Shown here in pieces: positions 10,558 to 20,058 of a stretch of 64,000 nucleotides of DNA (positions are counted from its first letter, which is position 1; every line of letters begins with the position of its first letter). This DNA comes from [Empedobacter] haloabium (GTDB taxonomy: Bacteria > Pseudomonadota > Gammaproteobacteria > Burkholderiales > Burkholderiaceae_D), in NCBI GenBank assembly GCA_008011715.2, contig CP136508.1:1488001-1552000 (forward strand), given 5' to 3'. Both the position numbers and the translations under genes were made by a program. Under the pieces are notes generated by a model. It saw nothing but the letters and a program-made list of their open reading frames with translations. It made no database searches and had not been told where the DNA came from.

Positions 10558-13379
10558 GAGCCATCCTGGCGTTGGCGCTCGTGTGCGCGCTTCTGCCGGC
10601 GTGGGCGCAGGAGCCGGCACGCTTGGTGTCGTTCGACGCGCGGGGCGCCGTGACCCTGGCCGCGCACGGCAAGGCGGCACCGCTGTACCTGGACGGCGCC
10701 GACCACGCGGGCGTGCTGCGCGCCGCGCGCGACCTGCGCGAGGACGTGCGCCGCGTCACGGGGCTGGCGCCCGCGCTGCGTACCGAGGACGCGCCGGCCG
10801 GGCGCGACGTCGTCATCGTCGGCACCCTCGGCCACAGCGCACTGGTCGACAGCCTGGTGGCGGCCGGCAAGCTGGACGTCTCCGCCATCCGCGGTAAATG
10901 GGAGGGCTGGCAGGCGCAGACCTTGACGCGGCCGTTGCCCGGCGTCGAGCGCGCCCTGGTGATCGCCGGCAGCGACAAGCGCGGCACGATCTACGGCATC
11001 TACGAACTGTCGCGGCAGATCGGCGTCTCACCCTGGCATTGGTGGGCCGACGTGCCGGCCACGCGTCATGCGGCGCTGTCGGTCAGCGCGGCGCGGCCGG
11101 TTACAGACGCGCCGGTGGTGCGCTACCGCGGCATCTTCCTGAACGACGAGGCGCCGGCGCTGACCGGCTGGGCCAAGGAGAAATTCGGCGGCTACAACCA
11201 CCGCTTCTACGAAAAGGTGTTCGAGCTGCTGCTGCGCCTGCGCGGCAACTACCTGTGGCCGGCCATGTGGGACGCGGCCTTCTTTGCCGACGATCCCTTG
11301 AATGGCAAGCTGGCCGACGAATACGGCATCGTCATGGGCACCTCGCACCACGAGCCGATGATGCGCGCGCACAAGGAGTGGCAGCGCGGCGGCCAGGGGC
11401 CGTGGGACTACAGCCGCAACGGCGGCGTGCTGCGCGAATTCTGGCGCGGTGGCCTGCGCGCCACGCGCGAGTATGAAAAGGTGATCACGCTGGGCATGCG
11501 CGGCGACGGCGACGAGCCGATGTCGCGCCAGGCCAACGTCGCGCTGCTGGAAAAGATCGTCGCAGACCAGCGCGCGATGATCGGCCAGGAACTTGGCGAA
11601 AACGTGCCGCAGGCATGGGCGCTGTACAAGGAAGTACAGGAGTACTACGAGCAGGGCATGCGCGTGCCGGAGGACGTGCTGCTGCTGTGGTGCGACGACA
11701 ACTGGGGCAACCTGCGCCGCCTGCCGACGCCGGAGGAACGTGGCCGCGCCGGCGGTGCCGGCATCTACTATCACTTCGACTACGTGGGCGGGCCGCGCTC
11801 GTACAAATGGCTGAACGTGACGCCGCTGCCCAAGGTATGGGAGCAGATGCACCTGGCCTGGCGGTACGACGCGACGCGCATGTGGATCGTCAACGTGGGC
11901 GACCTGAAGCCGATGGAAGTGCCGATGGAATTCTTCCTCGACTACGCATGGAACCCGGCGCGCTGGCCTGCGGATCGCCTGCAGGACTGGCTGCGCGGCT
12001 GGGCCACACGCGAGTTCGGCGCGGCCCATGCGGCGGACATCGCCGACATCGTGGCGAAGTATGCCAAGTACAACGGCCGGCGCCGGCCCGAGATGCTGGA
12101 GCCGGGCACCTACAGCATGGTGCATTACGACGAGTGGGAGCGTGTGGTGGCGCAGTTCCGCGCCATCGCGGCCCGCGCCGAGCGCATCGCCGGCGACCTG
12201 CCGCGGCAACGGCGCGCTGCGTTTTACCAGCTGGTGCTGCATCCGGTGCTGGCCAGCGCCAACGTCAACGAACTGTATGCGACCGCCGCGCGCAACGCGC
12301 TGTACGCGAAACAGGGCAGGGCCGAGACCAACGCGCTGGCCGCGCGGGCACGGGCGCTGTTCGCTCAGGATGCGGCGCTGACGCAACGCTACCACGCGCT
12401 GAACGGCGGCAAGTGGAACCACATGATGGCGCAGACGCACCTGGGCTATACCTACTGGAACCAGCCGCCCGTCAACGTGATGCCGCCGGTCAGCGAGGTG
12501 CAGCCGAAGGCGGGTGCCGACCTGGGCATCGCGGTCGAAGGCAGCGAACGGGCCTGGCCCGACAGCGAACCGCTCGCGCTGCCGGCGCTGGACCTGCACG
12601 AGCGGCGCGCCCGCCATCTCGACATCTTCAACCGCGGCACGCGGCCGTTCGGCTTCACGCTGCGCGTGGTCGAGCCATGGCTCGTCGCGGACGTTACAAG
12701 CGGCACGGTACGCGCCACACAGCGCATCGAGGTCGATGCGCGCTGGGACGAGGTGCCGGCCGGGACGACGCAGGGCACGCTGATCGTCTCCGCGCTGGGC
12801 CGCGACGTGAGCATCCGCGTGCCCGTGCACAAGCCGGCCGGGCCGGCACCCGGCAGCGGCTTCGTCGAGACGCATGGTGTGGTGGCGATGGAGGCGCCGC
12901 ATTACGCCCGCGCGCTGGCGCCGGCGGGACGGCAGTGGCTGCAAGTGCCCGATCACGGTCGCACCCTGGCCGGCATGACGACCTCGCCGGCCGACGCGTC
13001 CGCCCTGGCGCCGACGGACGGCATGCGCCTGGAGTACGACGTGCACACTTATACGACCGGTGCGGCCACCATCGACGTCACGCTCGCACCCACGCTGGAT
13101 TTCCAGCCGGGCCGGGGCCTGCGCTACGCGGTAGCCATCGACGACGAGGCGCCGCAGATCGTCGAACTGCACGCGGACAAATCGCTGGCCGCGTGGGAGC
13201 GCCGCGTGGCGGACGGCGCCGCGACGTTCAGCACGCGCCACCGGCTGGCGCGGCCCGGCGCGCACGTGTTGAAGTTCTGGGCGCTCGATGCCGGCGTGGT
13301 GCTGCACCGGATCGTGCTGGACCTGGGCGGCCAGCGTCCCAGCTACCTGGGCCCGCCCGAGAGCCCGCGCATTCCCTGA
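10554..13379 (+). CDS. GH115 xylan alpha-1,2-glucuronidase
   Basis: Predicted to remove (4-O-methyl)-glucuronic acid from internal positions of xylan. The 941-aa protein has a cleavable signal (MRAILALALVCALLPAWAQ) and an N-terminal domain with GKWEGWQ, AGSDKRGTIYGIYELSRQIG and SPWHWWADVP. The central TIM-barrel follows, with YRGIFLNDEAPALTGWAKEKFGG, FFADDPLNGKLADEYGIVMGTSHHEPM and LWCDDNWGNLRRLP, all typical of GH115. A beta-sandwich C-terminal part follows from about residue 640. The length agrees with the family. It is translationally coupled to the esterase and followed 9 bp later by a GH67 enzyme. Activity on polymeric xylan, as opposed to GH67 on oligomers, is family knowledge. Confidence 0.9.
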   Translation: MRAILALALVCALLPAWAQEPARLVSFDARGAVTLAAHGKAAPLYLDGADHAGVLRAARDLREDVRRVTGLAPALRTEDAPAGRDVVIVGTLGHSALVDSLVAAGKLDVSAIRGKWEGWQAQTLTRPLPGVERALVIAGSDKRGTIYGIYELSRQIGVSPWHWWADVPATRHAALSVSAARPVTDAPVVRYRGIFLNDEAPALTGWAKEKFGGYNHRFYEKVFELLLRLRGNYLWPAMWDAAFFADDPLNGKLADEYGIVMGTSHHEPMMRAHKEWQRGGQGPWDYSRNGGVLREFWRGGLRATREYEKVITLGMRGDGDEPMSRQANVALLEKIVADQRAMIGQELGENVPQAWALYKEVQEYYEQGMRVPEDVLLLWCDDNWGNLRRLPTPEERGRAGGAGIYYHFDYVGGPRSYKWLNVTPLPKVWEQMHLAWRYDATRMWIVNVGDLKPMEVPMEFFLDYAWNPARWPADRLQDWLRGWATREFGAAHAADIADIVAKYAKYNGRRRPEMLEPGTYSMVHYDEWERVVAQFRAIAARAERIAGDLPRQRRAAFYQLVLHPVLASANVNELYATAARNALYAKQGRAETNALAARARALFAQDAALTQRYHALNGGKWNHMMAQTHLGYTYWNQPPVNVMPPVSEVQPKAGADLGIAVEGSERAWPDSEPLALPALDLHERRARHLDIFNRGTRPFGFTLRVVEPWLVADVTSGTVRATQRIEVDARWDEVPAGTTQGTLIVSALGRDVSIRVPVHKPAGPAPGSGFVETHGVVAMEAPHYARALAPAGRQWLQVPDHGRTLAGMTTSPADASALAPTDGMRLEYDVHTYTTGAATIDVTLAPTLDFQPGRGLRYAVAIDDEAPQIVELHADKSLAAWERRVADGAATFSTRHRLARPGAHVLKFWALDAGVVLHRIVLDLGGQRPSYLGPPESPRIP

Positions 13380-13388
13380 GGAGACACG

Positions 13389-15530
13389 ATGAGCATCTGG
13401 AGCAAATGGCTGGCCGCCGTGCTGGCGCTGGCCCTGCTGGCGCCGGCGTACGCGCGGGAAGAAGACGGCTACGACCTGTGGCTGCGCTACCGGCCGCTGG
13501 CCGGGGCGGAGCGCGCAGCCATGCTGCGCCATGCGCGCGAACTGGTGGCGCCGGCGGCGCCATCGCCTGCCGTGCAGGCGGCGCTGGCCGAGTTGCGGCG
13601 CGGTGTGCAGGGCATGACGGGCCGCTTGCCGCTCGACGGCAAGCAGGCCAAGGCAGGCGCCATCGTGCTCGGCACTCCCGCCAGCCTGCCGCCCTCGCTG
13701 CGCCCCACCGGATTGGAGCAACTGGGGGATGAGGGTTACGTCATCCGGCACCGCGCCAGCGTGACGGTGATCGCGGCCAATACCGATGCCGGCCTGCTGT
13801 ACGGCGCCTTTGCCTGGCTGCGCGCGGTGGGCACGGGCCTGGCGCCGGACCGCATCGACGAACGCTCGGCACCGAAGTTGCAGCGGCGCGTGCTGAACCA
13901 CTGGGACAACCTGGATCGCACGGTCGAGCGGGGCTATGCGGGCGAATCGATCTGGGACTGGTGGGCGCTGCCCGGCGTGCGCGACGCGCGCTACCTGGAC
14001 TATGCGCGCGCCAACGCATCGCTGGGCATCAACGGCACGGTGCTGAACAACGTCAATGCGAAGCCGGAGATCCTGACCGCGCCGTGGATCGCCAAGGCGG
14101 CCGCGCTGGCCGACGTGCTGCGGCCGTACGGCATCCGGGTTTACCTGTCGGTGCGGTTCTCGACGCCGCTGGAGCTGCGGGAGACGGCGACCGCCGATCC
14201 GCTGGCGCCGGAGGTGGCGGCCTGGTGGCGCGGCAAGGCGGACGAGATCTACCGCGCCATTCCCGACTTCGGCGGCTTCCTGGTGAAAGCCAACTCGGAA
14301 GGCCAGCCCGGGCCGCAGGACTACCGGCGCAGCCACGCGGACGGCGCCAATATGCTGGCGGCGGCGTTGGCGCCGCATGGCGGCATCGTCATGTGGCGTG
14401 CCTTCGTGTACGCGGCCGAGAATCCCGTCGACCGCGCGAAGCAGGCCTACGACGAGTTCGGCCCGCTCGACGGCAAGTTCGCGCCGAATGTGCTGGTGCA
14501 GGTCAAGAACGGCCCGATCGACTTCCAGCCGCGCGAGCCGTTCCACCCGCTGTTCGGTGCGATGCCGCGCACGCCCCTGATGCTGGAGGTCCAGATTACC
14601 AAGGAATACCTGGGCTATGCGACCCACCTGGCCTACCTCGGGCCCTTGTTCGAGGAGACGCTGCAAAGCGACACGGGCCACGCGCCCGGCCTGACGGTGG
14701 CGCGTGTCGTCCAGGGCGCGCAGGCGGGAGGGCGGGCTACGGGGATGGCCGGCGTCGCCAATATCGGCAGCTCGCGCACGTGGACCGGCTCGCACTTCGA
14801 CCAGGCCAACTGGTACGCGTTCGGCCGCCTGGCGTGGGACCCGCGGGGCTCCAGCCGCGCCTTCGCGCGCGAATGGGCGGCGCAGACCTTCACGCGCGCA
14901 CCCGGGGCGCTGGACGATATCGCGGCCATGATGATGGACTCGCGCGAGGCGGTGGTGAACTACATGACGCCGCTGGGCCTGCACCACATCATGGGCACCG
15001 GCCACCATCACGGCCCGGCGCCATGGGTGGCCGGGCTGGCGCGGCCGGAATGGAACCCGGTGTATTACCACAAGGCCGACCGTGGCGGCATCGGCTTCGA
15101 CCGCACCGCCAGCGGCAGCGACGCGCTGGCGCAGTACGCCCCGGCCATCGCGCGGCGCCATGCCGATCCGGCCACGACGCCGGACACCTTGCTGCTGTGG
15201 TTCCACCACCTGCCGTGGGACTACCCGATGCCGTCCGGCCGCACCTTGTGGGCCGAGCTGGTGGCGCGCTACGACCTGGGCGTGGCGCAGGTGCGCGCCT
15301 TGCGCACGCGCTGGGCCGCGCTCGCGCCGTTCATCGATGCGCGCCGCCACGCCGAGGTCGCGCAACGGCTGGACGTACAAGTGGCCGAGGCCGGGTGGTG
15401 GCGCGATGCCTGTGTGGCGTATTTCCAGTCGGTGTCCGGCCTGCCGCTGCCGGCCGGCACCCAGCCGCCGGCGCAGACGCTGGAGTACTACCGGGCGCTG
15501 CGCTTCCCCTATGCGCCGGGGCACGGTTGA
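13389..15530 (+). CDS. GH67 alpha-glucuronidase
   Basis: Predicted to cleave (4-O-methyl)-glucuronate from the non-reducing end of xylo-oligosaccharides. It is 713 aa with a signal peptide (SKWLAAVLALALLAPAYA). Family motifs are clear: YGAFAWLR, LQRRVLNHWDNLDRTVERGY, WDWWALP, GINGTVLNNVNA, FLVKANSEGQPGPQDYRR with the probable acid Glu, LDGKFAPNVLVQVKNGP with the conserved Asp, and MLEVQITKEYLG with the second conserved Glu. A helical C-terminal dimerisation part follows (GFDRTASGSDALAQYAP, LLLWFHHLPWDY). A signal peptide is notable, since some GH67 enzymes are cytoplasmic; this one probably works in the periplasm. Confidence 0.92.
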   Translation: MSIWSKWLAAVLALALLAPAYAREEDGYDLWLRYRPLAGAERAAMLRHARELVAPAAPSPAVQAALAELRRGVQGMTGRLPLDGKQAKAGAIVLGTPASLPPSLRPTGLEQLGDEGYVIRHRASVTVIAANTDAGLLYGAFAWLRAVGTGLAPDRIDERSAPKLQRRVLNHWDNLDRTVERGYAGESIWDWWALPGVRDARYLDYARANASLGINGTVLNNVNAKPEILTAPWIAKAAALADVLRPYGIRVYLSVRFSTPLELRETATADPLAPEVAAWWRGKADEIYRAIPDFGGFLVKANSEGQPGPQDYRRSHADGANMLAAALAPHGGIVMWRAFVYAAENPVDRAKQAYDEFGPLDGKFAPNVLVQVKNGPIDFQPREPFHPLFGAMPRTPLMLEVQITKEYLGYATHLAYLGPLFEETLQSDTGHAPGLTVARVVQGAQAGGRATGMAGVANIGSSRTWTGSHFDQANWYAFGRLAWDPRGSSRAFAREWAAQTFTRAPGALDDIAAMMMDSREAVVNYMTPLGLHHIMGTGHHHGPAPWVAGLARPEWNPVYYHKADRGGIGFDRTASGSDALAQYAPAIARRHADPATTPDTLLLWFHHLPWDYPMPSGRTLWAELVARYDLGVAQVRALRTRWAALAPFIDARRHAEVAQRLDVQVAEAGWWRDACVAYFQSVSGLPLPAGTQPPAQTLEYYRALRFPYAPGHG

Positions 15531-15607
15531 GGTGCCGGCGCAGGGAGGCTGTGGTAAAGTCCGCGGGTCCGATCGGACCTGAGACCAACAACAAGCTTGC
15601 AAAGCAG

Positions 15608-16717
15608 ATGACGAGAACCAAGGCGAAAAGCGACCCGGCGCCGCCACCGAAAACTGGCAAGGCGCGCAGCGCCGACGGCGACAGGCCCGGCGTGCCCACG
15701 ATGTCCGACGTGGCCCGGCTGGCAGGCGTTTCGCCGATGACGGTGTCGCGCGTGATGAACGGCGACCCGAACGTGCGCCAGAGCACGCGCCGCAAGGTCG
15801 ACGAGGCCGTGGCTGCGCTGAACTACGTGCCGAACCAGGCCGCGCGCCGGCTGGCCGGCGCCCGCGCGATCCGCGTGGGTTTCTTGTACAGTAATCCCAG
15901 CGCCGGCTACCTGTCCGAATTCCTCGTCGGCCTCCTGAACCAGGCCAGCCTGCACAACGTGCAGCTGGTGGTGGAGAACTGCGAGGGCGAGCGCTGGGAG
16001 GCGCAGACGCGCCGCCTGATCGACAACGGCGTGGACGGCATCATCCTGCCGCCGCCGCTGTGCGACACGCCCGGCCTGATCGACCTGATCGACGCCGCCG
16101 GCATGCCCGCCGTGACGGTCGCTTGCGGCCAGCCGGACGAGCGGGTCGGCGCCGTCAGCATCGACGACTACCAGGCCGCCTACGACATGACCTGCCACCT
16201 GGTCGCGCTGGGGCACCAGCGCATCGGCTTCATCGTCGGCCACCCCAACCAGACCGCCAGCGCGCGCCGCCTGGCCGGCTTCAAGGCGGCGATTGCGGAC
16301 AAGGGGGCGGAGAGCGCGCCGGAACTGCTGGTGCAGGGGATGTTCACGTACCGCTCCGGGCTGGACGCGGCGGAGATCCTGCTGGGACTGGAGCAGCGCC
16401 CCACGGCGATCTTCGCCAGCAACGACGACATGGCGGCGGCCACGGTCGCCATCGCCCACCGCCTCGGCCTGGACGTGCCGGGCGACCTGACCGTGGCGGG
16501 CTTCGACGACACGGCGCTGGCGACGACGATCTGGCCGGAGCTGACCACGGTGCGCCAGCCGATCACGCAGATGGCGGAGACGGCGGTGCAGTTCCTGGTG
16601 CGGCACATCCGCGGCCGGCGCGAGGGAACGGACGAGGGGCCGCAGCACGTGGTGATGGAGTTCGCGCTGATCCGGCGGCAGTCGGATGCGGCGCCGCGGC
16701 GGCGGCCGAAGCGATAG
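15608..16717 (+). CDS. LacI-family transcriptional regulator of the xylan/xylose locus
   Basis: A 369-aa DNA-binding repressor-type protein. After a charged, Pro/Lys-rich N-terminal extension of about 35 residues comes the helix-turn-helix PTMSDVARLAGVSPMTVSRVMNG with hinge-helix NQAARRLAG. A periplasmic-binding-like sensor domain follows (GIILPPPLCDTPG, GHQRIGFIVG, AIFASNDDMA, DLTVAGFDDTALA). It sits 77 bp behind the GH67 gene and ends the rightward operon. Its likely targets are the two operons flanking the palindrome at 9119-9134, with xylose, xylonate or an aldobiouronate as effector; the effector is not readable from sequence. A shorter start at MSDVARL is possible. Confidence 0.87.
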   Translation: MTRTKAKSDPAPPPKTGKARSADGDRPGVPTMSDVARLAGVSPMTVSRVMNGDPNVRQSTRRKVDEAVAALNYVPNQAARRLAGARAIRVGFLYSNPSAGYLSEFLVGLLNQASLHNVQLVVENCEGERWEAQTRRLIDNGVDGIILPPPLCDTPGLIDLIDAAGMPAVTVACGQPDERVGAVSIDDYQAAYDMTCHLVALGHQRIGFIVGHPNQTASARRLAGFKAAIADKGAESAPELLVQGMFTYRSGLDAAEILLGLEQRPTAIFASNDDMAAATVAIAHRLGLDVPGDLTVAGFDDTALATTIWPELTTVRQPITQMAETAVQFLVRHIRGRREGTDEGPQHVVMEFALIRRQSDAAPRRRPKR

Positions 16718-16720
16718 CTT

Positions 16721-16818
16721 GGGGTCTGTCCCGTTTTTTGGGACTGACCCCGAAGTTGGCCGGATGCGTCGGATACGCCGAGTAACTTCGGGGTCAGTCC
16801 CCTGCGGGGACAGACCCC
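16721..16818. repeat. Nested palindromic intergenic repeat, family 2, copy a
   Basis: GGGGTCTGTCCC (16721-16732) and GGGACTGACCCC (16740-16751) nearly pair locally across a T-rich loop. The right half mirrors this with GGGGTCAGTCCC and GGGACAGACCCC. The two halves also pair with each other through GACCCCGAAGTT and AACTTCGGGGTC. It therefore can fold as two hairpins or one long stem. It lies between the convergent lacI and HlyD-type genes. A second copy is at 51446-51537. Confidence 0.8.
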
Positions 16819-16825
16819 AGGCACA

Positions 16826-17698
16826 TCAGGCGGCCTTGTCCCGCACGATCGTCACGGTACACGTGGTCCCCGCCACCAGCGGCACCCCGACCGGCACCGC
16901 ATCCAGATGCACCCGCACGGGAACGCGCTGGGCCAGGCGCACCCAGTTGAAGGTCGGGTTGACGTCCGCCAGCAGCTCGCGCCCCGTCGTCGCGTCGCGG
17001 TCGGTGATGCCGCGCGCGATGCTCTCGATATGGCCGCGCAGGGCCACGCCGTCCATCAGCTGCACATTGACCGGCGCGCCCGGCTTCAACAGCGGCAGCC
17101 GGGTTTCCTCGAAATACCCCATCACGTAGAACGAGGCGTTGTCGATCAGCGCCAGCTTGGCCGCGCCGACGGCGGCGAAGTCGCCGGCGTGCACGCTCAG
17201 GTTGGTCACGTAGCCGGTCACGGGCGCGCGCACGACGGTGCGTTCCAGGTTCAGCCGCGCCAGTCTCAGCGCCGCCTGCGCGGCGCGGTACTGCGCCGTG
17301 GCGGTGCCGACCGCATACTGCGCCGTCTCGCGGCTTTCGGCCGAAACCACGTCGTCGCCCAGCGCCGCGCGCCGTTGCGCCTCGCTGCTGCGCCGGCCCT
17401 TCTCGACACCCTGGGCCGCCAGCGCGGCCTCGGCGCTGGCCAGGGCGTTGCGATAGCGCTCGTCGTCGACGACGAACAGCACGTCGCCCTTGCGCACCAG
17501 CTGGTTGTCATGCACCCGCACGCTTGTTACGACGCCGGCGACGTCCGCGCCGATCGTCACCACGTCCGCCTTGACGCGGCCGTCGCGCGTCCACGGCGAC
17601 GCCATGTAATGGTCCCAGCCGGTCTTGCCGGCCCACAGGGCGGCACCCACCAGCAGCAAGGTCAGGATCAGGCGGAAAAGCTTGGCGACAGCGTTCAT
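16826..17698 (-). CDS. HlyD-family membrane fusion protein of an aromatic-acid efflux pump (AaeA-like)
   Basis: Periplasmic adaptor of 290 aa, anchored by one N-terminal membrane segment (LFRLILTLLLVGAALWAGKTGW). The lipoyl/barrel-sandwich halves are seen as TIGADVAGVVTSVRVHDNQLVRKGD and VRAPVTGYVTNLSVHAGDF, separated by a helical hairpin rich in Ala, Glu and Arg (residues about 85-145). A C-terminal beta-barrel follows. HYMASPWTRDGRVKADVV near residue 30 is typical of the AaeA/EmrA-like adaptors that partner FUSC pumps. It is the last gene of the operon MarR-FUSC-DUF1656-HlyD, starting 21 bp after DUF1656. It would link the inner-membrane pump to the NodT-type outer-membrane factor encoded upstream. 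Confidence 0.88.
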   Translation of the reverse strand: MNAVAKLFRLILTLLLVGAALWAGKTGWDHYMASPWTRDGRVKADVVTIGADVAGVVTSVRVHDNQLVRKGDVLFVVDDERYRNALASAEAALAAQGVEKGRRSSEAQRRAALGDDVVSAESRETAQYAVGTATAQYRAAQAALRLARLNLERTVVRAPVTGYVTNLSVHAGDFAAVGAAKLALIDNASFYVMGYFEETRLPLLKPGAPVNVQLMDGVALRGHIESIARGITDRDATTGRELLADVNPTFNWVRLAQRVPVRVHLDAVPVGVPLVAGTTCTVTIVRDKAA

Positions 17699-17719
17699 GG
17701 TCTTGGTCAGAATTGAGGG

Positions 17720-17920
17720 TTATTGGTACAGCCAGGCGGTGACGCCGCCGACGATGCAGATCAGCAGGCACAGGCGCGCCAGCGCCGGGTGCCACAGGCG
17801 GCGATACACGCCGGCATGGCTCAGCACCCAGTCCAGCACGCCCTGCAGCAGCAGGCAGCCCAGGAACACGGGCAGGATGGTGGGAATCAGGACGCCCAGG
17901 ATGGACAGTTCACGCGGCAT
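17720..17920 (-). CDS. DUF1656 small membrane protein (AaeX-like)
   Basis: A 66-aa hydrophobic protein with two predicted membrane segments (PTILPVFLGCLLLQGVLDWV and CLLICIVGGVTAWLYQ). The start MPRELSILGV overlaps the end of the FUSC gene by 11 bp, showing tight coupling. DUF1656/AaeX proteins habitually sit between AaeA- and AaeB-type genes; their role in the pump is unclear. Confidence 0.85.
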   Translation of the reverse strand: MPRELSILGVLIPTILPVFLGCLLLQGVLDWVLSHAGVYRRLWHPALARLCLLICIVGGVTAWLYQ

Positions 17921-20036
17921 CGTTCGCTCCGGTCGGGTCAGGGTGGTCGTCGGCCTGGTCGAGCAGCGACGTGTAGATGGCATGCAGGTCCGCCAGCGCC
18001 GTGCGCAGGCGGGCGGCGCGGGCGGCTTCGCACCCGCCGTCGGCCAGCGCGGCACGGATCGCGGTGCCGGCATCGAGCAGGGCGGCCACGGCGGCGGCAT
18101 TCGTCCCGGCGACGGGCGCGCGCAGATAGGCGGCCAGCCGCGCCAGCGCCGCCTGCAACGCATCCCGCACCGGTCCGCCCATCGAGGCCGCCAGCAGCAT
18201 GCGCAGCTCGATCACCGCATGGCCCAGCTCGAGCAGGGTCAATCCCTCGCGCACGACCGCGTGGACAGCAAGCGGCGGCGTGGGCCCGGCGGCGGCATTC
18301 AGTTGGCTGAGCAGGTCGCGCACGCGATTGTCGAAGCGGTGGCGCAGGCGCCTGCCGTCGCCCAGCCGGCCGCGGCAGGCCGCCAAGGCTTCGCGCCACA
18401 GCGCGGCGCGCACGTGGTCGCGGTTGCCCATGGTGTGCTCCGGCAGCAGCACGGCGAAGATCACCCAGGCCAGCAGCACGCCGGCGATCTGCGCCAGCAT
18501 GCCGTTGGCCATGCCGACGGCGTCGTAATGCATCAGGTTGACGGGCGCGACGAACTGGCTGGAAAACATCGCCATGCCGATGCCGATGCCGGCCCGCTTC
18601 GGGTCCGTCATCAGCCACAGCGCCAGCGAGAACAGCGGCAGCGCCGCCAGCACCAGCATCGGAAAATCGCTGGCGCGGATCACCAGCAGGAACTCGGTGG
18701 CGAACGTCAGCGGCGTGGCGAGCAGAAAGCCGGTCATGACCTGTTGCACCATCGCGGTGGGGCGGGGCGAACTGGAGGCCAGCGCGCAGAACACGGTGGT
18801 CATCACCAGCGACGTCGCCAACTGGCCCCAGGCCAGCCAGTACCACACGGTGGCGGCGGCCAGCAGCGCGAATGCGGCGCGCGCGCCGCTGGCCAGCACG
18901 ATGCCGGGCGGCGTCTTCGGCGCGTAGGCCTGCGGCTCGCTGACCTGCTGGCGCTTGTCCTGCGCCAGGCCGCGGTAGACGGCGTCGAAGGCGGCCAGCT
19001 GGGCGGCAAAGCGTTCGGCCAGCTCGATGGCCGTCTCGGCGTCGATGGCGGCGCCACGTGCCAGCCCGGTGTGCGCTGCCAGCGCCGCCCTGGCCGTGGC
19101 GGCGGCGGGTGCCAGGGCGGCCGGCAGTTGCGCCAGCGGCTTGGCCGCGCATGGGGCGAGCGCGCCGGCCAGCAGCCGGTGCAGCGGCGCCACCAGGGCG
19201 GGCACGGGCGAGGCGGCGTCGGCCCGGTGCAGCAGCCGGTGCAGCGTGTAGAGCGTGGTCAGCGCCGTCATGAACGCGCCGTTGAAGGCGTGCAGCTGGC
19301 GCGCCTGGCCGCGCGCGCCGGTCTCGAAGAAAGCCGCGGCGCGGCCCGATTCCAGCGCGGCGATGTCGGCGGCGTAGCGCAGGTGCGCCAGCTCCGCTTG
19401 CGCGGGCGTCAGCTGGCCGTCCAGTACCTGGCGGCAGAACGTGAGGAAGCTGTCGTAGCGTGCCTGCACCGTGCGCCGCACCTGGCGGCCGTGCGCGCGC
19501 GGGAACAGCACGTCGTGCACCACGGCGGCCACGATGACACCCAGCGCCACCTCGGTGGCGCGCGTGACCGCGGCGGCGAACACGCCGGCCGGGTGGTCGA
19601 GCGCGGGCACGGCGATCATGCAGGCGGTGTAGCCGGCCAGCACGAAGCTGTACGACTGCTGGTTGCGGTGCATCGCGGCGCCCGCCGTGCACAGGCCCAC
19701 CCACAGGGCCAGGCCGGCCAGCAGTACGGGCGCCTGCTGCGGGAACAGCGCGATCAGCAGCAGCGCTGCGCTGCAGCCGACCACGGTGCCGAGCAGGCGA
19801 TAGAAGGCTTTTTCCAGCACCATGCCGGAGGAGGGCAGGGCCAGGATGAAGGTGGTCGTCATCGCCGTGCCGGGCGAGTCGAGGCCGAGCCGGAAGGCGA
19901 TCCACAAAGCGAGGAAGGCGGCGAAGGCGCTGCGGGCGACGAAGATCAGGCGTTCGCCGTCGCTGGCGGCCCAGCCGCGCAGCTGTGCTGCCAGCCAGGC
20001 CGGTTTGTCGGGAGAGGTGGTACTGCCTTGGGCCAT
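17910..20036 (-). CDS. FUSC-family aromatic-acid efflux transporter (AaeB-like)
   Basis: Inner-membrane efflux component of 708 aa. It has two blocks of about five to six membrane segments (residues about 30-180 and 390-510), each followed by a cytoplasmic helical region, which is the FUSC/AaeB architecture. Recognisable stretches are RSAFAAFLALWIAFRLGLDSPG, GTVVGCSAALLLIALFPQ, RATEVALGVIVAAVVHDVLFP and RPTAMVQQVMTGFLLATPLTF. The start is 22 bp behind the MarR stop. With DUF1656 and the HlyD adaptor it would form a pump for hydroxylated aromatic acids. Hydroxybenzoates or hydroxycinnamates released from plant cell walls would be natural substrates beside a xylan locus, but this is inference. 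Confidence 0.88.
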   Translation of the reverse strand: MAQGSTTSPDKPAWLAAQLRGWAASDGERLIFVARSAFAAFLALWIAFRLGLDSPGTAMTTTFILALPSSGMVLEKAFYRLLGTVVGCSAALLLIALFPQQAPVLLAGLALWVGLCTAGAAMHRNQQSYSFVLAGYTACMIAVPALDHPAGVFAAAVTRATEVALGVIVAAVVHDVLFPRAHGRQVRRTVQARYDSFLTFCRQVLDGQLTPAQAELAHLRYAADIAALESGRAAAFFETGARGQARQLHAFNGAFMTALTTLYTLHRLLHRADAASPVPALVAPLHRLLAGALAPCAAKPLAQLPAALAPAAATARAALAAHTGLARGAAIDAETAIELAERFAAQLAAFDAVYRGLAQDKRQQVSEPQAYAPKTPPGIVLASGARAAFALLAAATVWYWLAWGQLATSLVMTTVFCALASSSPRPTAMVQQVMTGFLLATPLTFATEFLLVIRASDFPMLVLAALPLFSLALWLMTDPKRAGIGIGMAMFSSQFVAPVNLMHYDAVGMANGMLAQIAGVLLAWVIFAVLLPEHTMGNRDHVRAALWREALAACRGRLGDGRRLRHRFDNRVRDLLSQLNAAAGPTPPLAVHAVVREGLTLLELGHAVIELRMLLAASMGGPVRDALQAALARLAAYLRAPVAGTNAAAVAALLDAGTAIRAALADGGCEAARAARLRTALADLHAIYTSLLDQADDHPDPTGANDAA

Positions 20037-20058
20037 TTTTTCGTTGGCCCAGCGGGCC

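Noticed and set aside
11028..15647. Very long antisense open frame opposite GH115 and GH67
   Set aside because: High-GC shadow frame of well-recognised genes; its translation is Arg/Ala/His-rich and matches nothing. Similar long shadows occur opposite most genes here.
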